Shown one piece after another: positions 58,136 to 64,000 of a stretch of DNA of 64,000 nucleotides. This stretch comes from Holophagales bacterium (GTDB lineage Bacteria > Acidobacteriota > Thermoanaerobaculia > Multivoradales > Multivoraceae): NCBI GenBank assembly GCA_009837885.1, contig VXSP01000046.1:62001-126000 (forward strand), in the 5' to 3' direction. The position numbers and the translations under genes were made by a program. The notes under the pieces were generated by a model. It was given only the letters and a program-made list of their open reading frames with translations. It had not been told where the DNA came from and did no database searches. The number at the start of each line of letters is the position of its first letter. Position 1 is the stretch's first letter.

Positions 58136-59428
58136 ATGCCCGACTGGAAGCAAATGGTCCCCAAGCCGGTCGGCTCTATCCCGGCCGGCCTGATGAACAA
58201 GCTGGTCGCCGGCCTCGCCGTCGTCCTCGTCATCGCGATCATCGCCGCCACCATAGGCGGTGCTGGAGAGGAGGAGGATGGCGCCGAAGCCGACGCTCTT
58301 GACCAGGCCCCGGCCGATCCCTTCATGGCGGATCGGCTGGACAGCGAGGTCGAGAACCAGCTCCAACTCGCCGTCGGCGAAGCCGATCAGCGGGAGGCGG
58401 ACGCGCAGCGCGAAGCGATCCGGGACCGCAACCTCGAACTCCTCGCACCGGATCCGGATCCCGGTGAAAGCGTTCTTCTCCGCCTCGCCGGCATCGCCGA
58501 CGACGACGCCGAAGAGGAGCCCGATCCTTGGGACCCCGAGGCCTTCGCCCCTGAGGAGGCAGAACTCCGCCTCAAGCTCCACCTCGAGGCGGTCGAGCGC
58601 AGGCAGCGCTCCCTTCTCGCCGTGCCCGTCGCCTACTCCGCCCGCAAAGTCGACGACGACGCCGGCCACGACAACCCCCCTCCGCCCTCGCCGCACGAAC
58701 GTCTCCTCGACACCATTCTCGGGACCGCCGCAGCCCAACAGTCGACCACGGGGACAGGCCCCGGGGCCGCGGCGGTCCCACCGGGCGGCACGCTTGACGT
58801 GCCGCTTCCCGACTCCGACAACCTGCCCTCCTACCGCGCACCCGACCAGGTCAGCTCCCCGGCCGATCCGCGCGGCAGCCACAGAATCTATGAAGGCTCC
58901 TTCGTCGAAGCCGTCCTGATCACCCAACTGAGCGGCGACTACCCGAGCCCCGCCGTCGCTCAGGTCGCCGTCCCCTTCTACAGCGGCGATCGCCAGACCA
59001 CTCTGATCCCCCGCGGTAGCCGCTTCATCGGCACGGTTCAGGCCGTCCGCCACCAGGACCAAACCAGGCTCGCGATCGGCTTCCACCGCCTTGTGTTCCC
59101 CGACGGCCGCTGGGCCGCGCTCCGCTTCCAGGGCCTCAATCAACTCGGAGAAGGCGCGCTCAAGGACCAGGTCGATCGCCACTACCTGAGCACCTTCCTC
59201 GCCGCCGGCGGCGTCGGCCTCCTGAGCGGCCTCGCGGCGGCAGGCGCCACCGTTCAAGACCAGTTCCAGCTTGGCACCGCGAGGAGCTTCTCCGAAACCG
59301 GCATCCAGATCATGGACCGGTTTCTCAACCGGCTCCCCACCATCACCATCCGCGCCGGCCACCGCATGCGCGTCTGGTTCACCAGCGACCTCCTCATTCC
59401 ACCCCCCGACACAGGAGACATCCAATGA
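58136..59428 (+). CDS. trbI: TrbI/VirB10-type conjugal transfer protein
   Basis: YEGSFVEAVLITQLSGDYPSPAVAQVAVPFYSGDRQTTLIPRGSRFIGTVQAVRHQDQTRLAIGFHRLVFPDGRW. Confidence 0.92.
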   Translation: MPDWKQMVPKPVGSIPAGLMNKLVAGLAVVLVIAIIAATIGGAGEEEDGAEADALDQAPADPFMADRLDSEVENQLQLAVGEADQREADAQREAIRDRNLELLAPDPDPGESVLLRLAGIADDDAEEEPDPWDPEAFAPEEAELRLKLHLEAVERRQRSLLAVPVAYSARKVDDDAGHDNPPPPSPHERLLDTILGTAAAQQSTTGTGPGAAAVPPGGTLDVPLPDSDNLPSYRAPDQVSSPADPRGSHRIYEGSFVEAVLITQLSGDYPSPAVAQVAVPFYSGDRQTTLIPRGSRFIGTVQAVRHQDQTRLAIGFHRLVFPDGRWAALRFQGLNQLGEGALKDQVDRHYLSTFLAAGGVGLLSGLAAAGATVQDQFQLGTARSFSETGIQIMDRFLNRLPTITIRAGHRMRVWFTSDLLIPPPDTGDIQ

Positions 59429-60288
59429 CCCCCACCTCACCACTGCGACGCACCGTCGCCACCCTCCTCCCCATCCTCATCCTTGCCGGCGGAATTCCCG
59501 CCCTCGCCATATTCGGCTTTGGCGACATCGTCCTCGACCCCGCCAACCTCGTCGAGAACGCGCTCACCGCCGGCTTCCAGGACTTGATCAACGACACCAT
59601 CCAGAACCAGCTTGACCACCTCGAGGAGAAAGCCCTGGGCGAGATCGGGAAGCTCACCGAGAGCTTCGCCGAGCTCACGGGACTACCGATGCCTCTCCTC
59701 GACAACTTCGACACCCTCACTTGGGCCGGCGACTTCAGAGGCGATCCCGGTCAACTCCTCCAGAACTTCGCCAGCATGCAGGACCCGAACGCGGACCCGC
59801 TCACCGATTACTGGCGGCAGTACCTGGCCCAGGCCGACACCGTTTCGCGCCAGCGCTACGCGAACACCTTCCGCGACGTCGCCGGCGCTTCCGACAAGTG
59901 GCTTGCGCAGCGCGAGCAGGCCGACCGCGCCCGCATCTTCGACTACACCGCACTCGACAGCGCCGAGCGCATCATCGAGCTACTCGGCAACGCGTCTGAC
60001 GCCGTGGAGCGTAGCCGCGGTCAGACCAACCTCAGCGACACGGCGCTCGCTCAGGAACAGCTTGCCAACCAGATCACGGTCGCCGAGATCGACATGGCCG
60101 TCGCCGAACTCCTGGCCCAGACCACCGTCCGCGAGGCGATGGACCGGCAGACCCTCGAACTCCAACGCCGCCACCAGCTCGAAGCCTGGGTCACCGCCGA
60201 GCGGACCGAAGCTAGGCAAGCCGACCGCGCCCAGAACCGCCTTCGAGGACAGCGCAACGCTTGGCGTCAGGCCTTCCTCCTCGACTGA
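59425..60288 (+). CDS. trbJ: TrbJ/VirB5-like conjugal transfer protein
   Basis: Signal peptide, FGFGDIVLDPANLVENALTAGFQDLINDTIQNQLDHLEE, long helical C-terminus; position between virB10- and virB6-type genes. Confidence 0.7.
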   Translation: MTPTSPLRRTVATLLPILILAGGIPALAIFGFGDIVLDPANLVENALTAGFQDLINDTIQNQLDHLEEKALGEIGKLTESFAELTGLPMPLLDNFDTLTWAGDFRGDPGQLLQNFASMQDPNADPLTDYWRQYLAQADTVSRQRYANTFRDVAGASDKWLAQREQADRARIFDYTALDSAERIIELLGNASDAVERSRGQTNLSDTALAQEQLANQITVAEIDMAVAELLAQTTVREAMDRQTLELQRRHQLEAWVTAERTEARQADRAQNRLRGQRNAWRQAFLLD

Positions 60289-60300
60289 TCCACCGGACCG

Positions 60301-61443
60301 ATGGCCAGTCGTCCCTCCGCTACAGGCCGATTCTCGGCGACCTGCGTCTTCAGGCGTAAGTCCTGCCCCGGATCCGGATCTGGGGCCTCACGCCGACCGC
60401 TAGTGCTGCTCCTCGCAGCCGCGGCGCTTCTCCTCCTCACCTCCTTACCGGCCGCCGCCCAGCTGCCGAACCAGGTCAACCCGAACACCGTCGGCCAGCT
60501 CCCTCAGTTCGTCGACACCGCCATCAACATCGTCCTCTCGGGCACCCCGCAGAACACGATCCTCGGATGGGGCCGCCAGATGATGCGAGGCATCGTCCTC
60601 ATCCTCATCGTCTGGACCGGACTCCGCGTCGCCTTCAGCGGGACCTTTCACACCTGGGAGCTCATCAAGTTCGTCATGACCTTGCTCATTCCCTGGACGA
60701 TGGTGGAGTCCTACTACACCCCCATCCCAGGGCTCGGCACCTCGTTCGTCGACCTGATCACAGAACAGGGTAACCAGATCATGCAGCTCTTCGGCGCGGA
60801 CATCCTCGCCCAGGGCGCGGCCACTGTCATGGAACTCGCCGAGGATCACATGCGGCTAGTCGGCGAGGAAGCCGCGTCCCTCAACATCTGGAACGCGATC
60901 CGCACCGGTGGCAAACAGGTCACCCACCTAGCGCTCTTCGTTGCCATCTTGGGGAGCTTTGTGCTCGGGATGATCGTCGTTGTCGCCCTCGCCCTTGCTC
61001 AGGTCATCTTCGCCAACGTCGCGACCGCGGTCCTCACCACGCTCGGGCCGCTCTTCATCCCGTTCATGATCGTGCCGAAGATGGACTTCCTCTTCTGGGG
61101 CTGGTTCAAGGCCATGATCCAGTACTCCCTCTACAGCGCGGTCGCCGCCGTCATGGTGAGTATCTGGACCCGGATCATCCTCACATACACGCGCTCGCTC
61201 GAAGCCACCGACTTCACCATCAACTCGTTGACCGCGGCCACCGGCGTCTGGCTACTGCCAGTCTTCGCCGTGATCGTGTGCGCCATCGTCTCCATCGTCA
61301 AGATCGGCGATATCGCCGGCATGATCGTCGGGGCCGGCAGCGACGGCGGCGGCTTCATCGGCGGAGCCTTCCTGGCTGGCCGCATCGTCGCCGCCCCAGC
61401 CCGCGTAGCCGCCGCGCCGCTGAAGGGAGGACTTCCCACGTGA
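60301..61443 (+). CDS. trbL: TrbL/VirB6-type conjugal transfer membrane protein
   Basis: Polytopic; GWGRQMMRGIVLILIVWTGLRVAF, QVIFANVATAVLTTLGPLFIPFMIVPKMDFLFWGWFKAMIQYSLYSAVAAVMVSIWTRII. Confidence 0.85.
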   Translation: MASRPSATGRFSATCVFRRKSCPGSGSGASRRPLVLLLAAAALLLLTSLPAAAQLPNQVNPNTVGQLPQFVDTAINIVLSGTPQNTILGWGRQMMRGIVLILIVWTGLRVAFSGTFHTWELIKFVMTLLIPWTMVESYYTPIPGLGTSFVDLITEQGNQIMQLFGADILAQGAATVMELAEDHMRLVGEEAASLNIWNAIRTGGKQVTHLALFVAILGSFVLGMIVVVALALAQVIFANVATAVLTTLGPLFIPFMIVPKMDFLFWGWFKAMIQYSLYSAVAAVMVSIWTRIILTYTRSLEATDFTINSLTAATGVWLLPVFAVIVCAIVSIVKIGDIAGMIVGAGSDGGGFIGGAFLAGRIVAAPARVAAAPLKGGLPT

Positions 61444-62099
61444 GCCAATCCAAGCCGAACCCCGGCAAGGAGTTCGCCGACATATGGGGCGAGATCGTCG
61501 TTTCCAACCGTCACTTTCGCCTCGCCACCTACGCTCTCGCGGCCATCCTTGGCCTTCTCCTCGTCATCGTCGTCCGTCTCTCCAGCGTCGAGCTTCCCAA
61601 GCCCATCGTCATTCGCGTCGACGAGGTCGGGCGAGCCGAAGCCCTCGCCTACGAGGCCGTCGAAGCCCAGGCCGATCCCCTGGACCCGACCACCAAGTAC
61701 TTCCTCGCGGCGTTCGTCAGTGACCACTACAGCCGGCGTCAGGCCACCGCCCGAAACGCATGGAGCCGCTCCCTCAACTTCCTCGTCACGGAACTGGCGG
61801 ACGGGGCCTTCCGCCGCGACGGCCAGGCCGTCGCAACCGTGGCGGCCGGCCTCGCGGAGGAGGAGCGGCAGGTCGAGAACGTCCGCCTCTCCATTCAGCC
61901 GCAGCCCGAGGCCCCGCATTCCGCCACGGCCGACTTCGACGTCGTCGTCTTCAAGGACGCCGCGGAGGTCTCGCGAGAGCGCTGGAGCCTCGCCATGCAG
62001 TTCATCTTCCTGGAGCAGGTCCCGCCCAGCCTCATCACCGTCAACCCCATGGGCATCCTCGTGACCTACCTCCAAGCGGATCAGGCCGTCGACTTCTGA
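61440..62099 (+). CDS. trbF: TrbF/VirB8-type conjugal transfer protein
   Basis: GTG start overlapping the trbL stop; FADIWGEIVVSNRHFRLATYALAAILGLLLVIVVRLSS, VTVNPMGI-type ending SLITVNPMGILVTYLQADQAVDF. Confidence 0.82.
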   Translation: MSQSKPNPGKEFADIWGEIVVSNRHFRLATYALAAILGLLLVIVVRLSSVELPKPIVIRVDEVGRAEALAYEAVEAQADPLDPTTKYFLAAFVSDHYSRRQATARNAWSRSLNFLVTELADGAFRRDGQAVATVAAGLAEEERQVENVRLSIQPQPEAPHSATADFDVVVFKDAAEVSRERWSLAMQFIFLEQVPPSLITVNPMGILVTYLQADQAVDF

Positions 62100-62100
62100 C

Positions 62101-63078
62101 GTGGCGCTCAAGGCTCCCGCTGTCCCGCACCTGGCCGGCCGCGACGCTGCGCTGCGCGACCTCGACTTCCGAGAGTGGGAAGCCGCTTGGCTCACCCTCG
62201 TCTGCCTCCACTCCGGCGTCTTTACGAGGACCCAATTCACAGAGCATCACGCCTGCTCTACTGACACGACTCATGCCTTCGTCCGCCGCCTGGTCGACGC
62301 CGGCATCGCCAGGGAGCATCCGCTTCCCGAGGTCGACACCAGGCTCCAGTACACCCACGTGCATGGCCGCAGCCTCTACCGCGCCCTGGGCATCGAGAAC
62401 GTCCGGCATCGCCGGGCGGCCGAGGACGTGGTTCTGTTCCGTCGTCTCCTCTCCTTCGACCACGTGGTTCGGCATCCCCGCCTCCCCTGGCTCGCCACGG
62501 AGCCCGAGAAGGTCGCTCACTTCACCGGCCGCGGCCTTCGCCTCGACCAGCTCCCGAGCCGCCTCTACGGCGGCCCGGCGAAGCGCACCCGGCGCTACTT
62601 CGCACTGAAGCTTCCGATCGCCGCCGACGAAACGTCGGCGACGTTCGTTTACGTCGACCCCGGCCGCAATACCGACCGCGAACTACAGCGCTGGGCTGCC
62701 GAGCACCATGCTCTCTGGAGCCACCTCCGAGCCGCTCGAACTGAGGTCCGCGTTGCCGTGGTGGCGCGGACCATCACGGCCCAGCACCACCTCTCCCGGA
62801 AGGTCGCGGCCTGGGCCAACGCTAGCTCGACAGCTCAGCCGCTCACCGAAGACGAGCGGCAGACCTTGGCCGCGGCGGACGCCGATCTCGACGTCGCCCT
62901 CGCCACCGGCAATCCCCGATCACTCGAGCGCTGGGGCGGTCTCAATCCCTGCCGCCGCCTCGTCATCTCCCTTCGGACACGAGCGGATCTTGAAGGCGCC
63001 GGCGACACTTCGAACCCACGCATCGACGCCTATTCGTCGCACCACGCTCGCGGTCTCGCGCCCCAGGCTCTCGCATGA
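62101..63078 (+). CDS. Winged-helix protein, replication-relaxation-like, in the conjugation operon
   Basis: LDFREWEAAWLTLVCLHSGVFTRTQFTEHHACSTDTTHAFVRRLVDAGIAREHPLPEVDTRLQYTHVHGRSLYRALGIENVRHRR; long C-terminal alpha/beta region. Confidence 0.5.
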   Translation: MALKAPAVPHLAGRDAALRDLDFREWEAAWLTLVCLHSGVFTRTQFTEHHACSTDTTHAFVRRLVDAGIAREHPLPEVDTRLQYTHVHGRSLYRALGIENVRHRRAAEDVVLFRRLLSFDHVVRHPRLPWLATEPEKVAHFTGRGLRLDQLPSRLYGGPAKRTRRYFALKLPIAADETSATFVYVDPGRNTDRELQRWAAEHHALWSHLRAARTEVRVAVVARTITAQHHLSRKVAAWANASSTAQPLTEDERQTLAAADADLDVALATGNPRSLERWGGLNPCRRLVISLRTRADLEGAGDTSNPRIDAYSSHHARGLAPQALA

Positions 63079-63109
63079 CTCCGCGTTGCACCAGGATCCG
63101 CTCCAGAAC

Positions 63110-63160
63110 CGAAAAAGGACAGCACCCCCTATCTTCGATCCCTGACGCTCTCCTTTTTCG
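63110..63160. repeat. Perfect 10-bp inverted repeat (A/T-tract arms)
   Basis: CGAAAAAGGA (63110-63119) and TCCTTTTTCG (63151-63160). Confidence 0.75.
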
Positions 63161-63214
63161 TTTGTCCTCTTTCGGGGACGGCGCGGGAATTGTCCTCGTA
63201 ACGCTTAGCGTTTC

Positions 63215-63244
63215 TCGGGCTCCCTTCCCCGAATGCGCCCTCCC
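63215..63244 (+). other. Candidate oriT nic region
   Basis: TCGGG-CTCCCTTC-CCCGA inverted repeat directly followed by ATGCG/CCCTCCC, resembling (from memory) IncQ/MOB_Q nic sequences. Confidence 0.3.
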
Positions 63245-63252
63245 GGGCGCAG

Positions 63253-63281
63253 CGACCCGACCGCACGAGGCGGTCGGGTCG
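63253..63281. repeat. Perfect 12-bp inverted repeat hairpin
   Basis: CGACCCGACCGC-ACGAG-GCGGTCGGGTCG. Confidence 0.85.
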
Positions 63282-63379
63282 GGACGTGAGCGACCCCGCC
63301 TTTCGGCCGCCTGGTGCGGCACGAAAGGCTCTCCCGTTTTCGGCCCTTGTGCCGGGCCGCGGGAGGGTCGCTCACGTCC
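63282..63379. other. Putative three-way-junction structured element (RNA or ssDNA)
   Basis: P1: GGACGTGAGCGACCC (63282-63296) / GGGTCGCTCACGTCC (63365-63379). P2: GCCTTTCG/CGAAAGGC (63298-63305 / 63322-63329) with inner GCCGC/GCGGC. P3: CTCCCG/CGGGAG (63331-63336 / 63360-63365) with inner GGCCC/GGGCC. Confidence 0.7.
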
Positions 63380-63415
63380 AGAGTGATCCCTGCGGGAAGG
63401 CTCAGACTGGACGCC

Positions 63416-64000
63416 ATGACCACCGCGAACGACACGCCCGCGCCGGCGGCCGCGCGTCTTATCGGCCGCCTTCTCTGGCCGGTGGTCGTAGGCGCCGGCG
63501 TTCTGGTGTTGACGCTCCGCTTCGCTGCTTGGCCAAGCCCAGGCAGCGTCGCCTGGCTCGACTCCCTCGCCCTACGAACCGCCGCCGACTTCGCCCTCGT
63601 GCGCGCGGCCTGGTGGGCCACTCTCGCTACCGCGCTCGTGGTCGCGGCGAACTTGATCCCCGCCGCGGTCCGACGCACTCTCGATCGCGGGGGCCGCGTC
63701 GCCGGCGCCGGCGTTCACCGCCGCCTCGGCCGGCTTCTCCGGGCGCTGCGCAGGATCCTCACGCTCCGCCTACTGGCCGCCCTCTCGGTCGGTTTCGGAG
63801 CCCTCCGGTGGGCCGGCCAGGTCCGGCCCTTTCCAGCGACAGGCGACGATGCCGTTCTTGACTTCATCGCGTACCACGATCCCGCGGTCCACGCCCTCAT
63901 CCGGGCCTGGCACGTCGCGGCACCCGGCGTCGTTGCGTTCGGAGGAGTCCTCCTCCTCTCCGGGGCGGCCCGCGTCTGGCTCGGTTCGCGAGCCGAGTCC
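63416..64000 (+). CDS. Membrane protein of the conjugation module, possibly the N-terminus of a type IV coupling protein (partial, runs off the right edge)
   Basis: Open from ATG 63416 to the window end; TM segments IGRLLWPVVVGAGVLVLTLRFAA, WWATLATALVVAANLIPAAV and GVVAFGGVLLLSGAARVWL. No ATPase motif is visible yet. Confidence 0.35.
   Translation, partial: MTTANDTPAPAAARLIGRLLWPVVVGAGVLVLTLRFAAWPSPGSVAWLDSLALRTAADFALVRAAWWATLATALVVAANLIPAAVRRTLDRGGRVAGAGVHRRLGRLLRALRRILTLRLLAALSVGFGALRWAGQVRPFPATGDDAVLDFIAYHDPAVHALIRAWHVAAPGVVAFGGVLLLSGAARVWLGSRAES

Noticed and set aside
63253-63281. Perfect 12-bp hairpin as a simple intrinsic terminator
   Set aside because: No T-run follows, and it directly abuts another long inverted repeat, so a pure terminator role is less likely.
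63282-63379. Hammerhead ribozyme or integron attC
   Set aside because: No CUGAUGA/GAAA core and no GTTRRRY/RYYYAAC boxes found in the three-way-junction element.

Overview
The window is about 64 kb of high-GC bacterial DNA. The two VWFA-related proteins resembling the acidobacterial family suggest Acidobacteriota (inference). Positions 1-49.74 kb look like ordinary chromosome: an S9 peptidase, a CCA-adding enzyme, an ECF sigma/anti-sigma/RND efflux cluster, a heme-binding dehydrogenase, an Nramp transporter, a sugar ABC transporter, ahcY, a LysM transglycosylase, rsmD, tRNA-Leu, der, tRNA-Pro, ribH, nusB, lptE, rpsT, a tol-pal cluster, ETF, metK and an LptF-LptG fusion. At 49,771-49,798 there is a very good dif (XerC/XerD) candidate; its XerD-type arm TTATGTAAACT matches, from memory, the B. 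subtilis dif arm. About 500 bp further on a conjugative module begins and runs off the right end: ardC, winged-helix genes, small membrane ORFs, and a trbC/D/E/G/I/J/L/F-type T4SS. The module contains two dense blocks of perfect inverted repeats. One (50,164-50,248) lies upstream of ardC. The other (63,110-63,379) contains a three-way-junction fold and a possible MOB_Q-like nic motif, and is the best oriT or structured-RNA candidate. The most interesting hypothesis is a conjugative element sitting at or next to the replication terminus/dif. The competing explanation is a native dif with an unrelated element beside it. No computation was run; family assignments are by reading the translated proteins.
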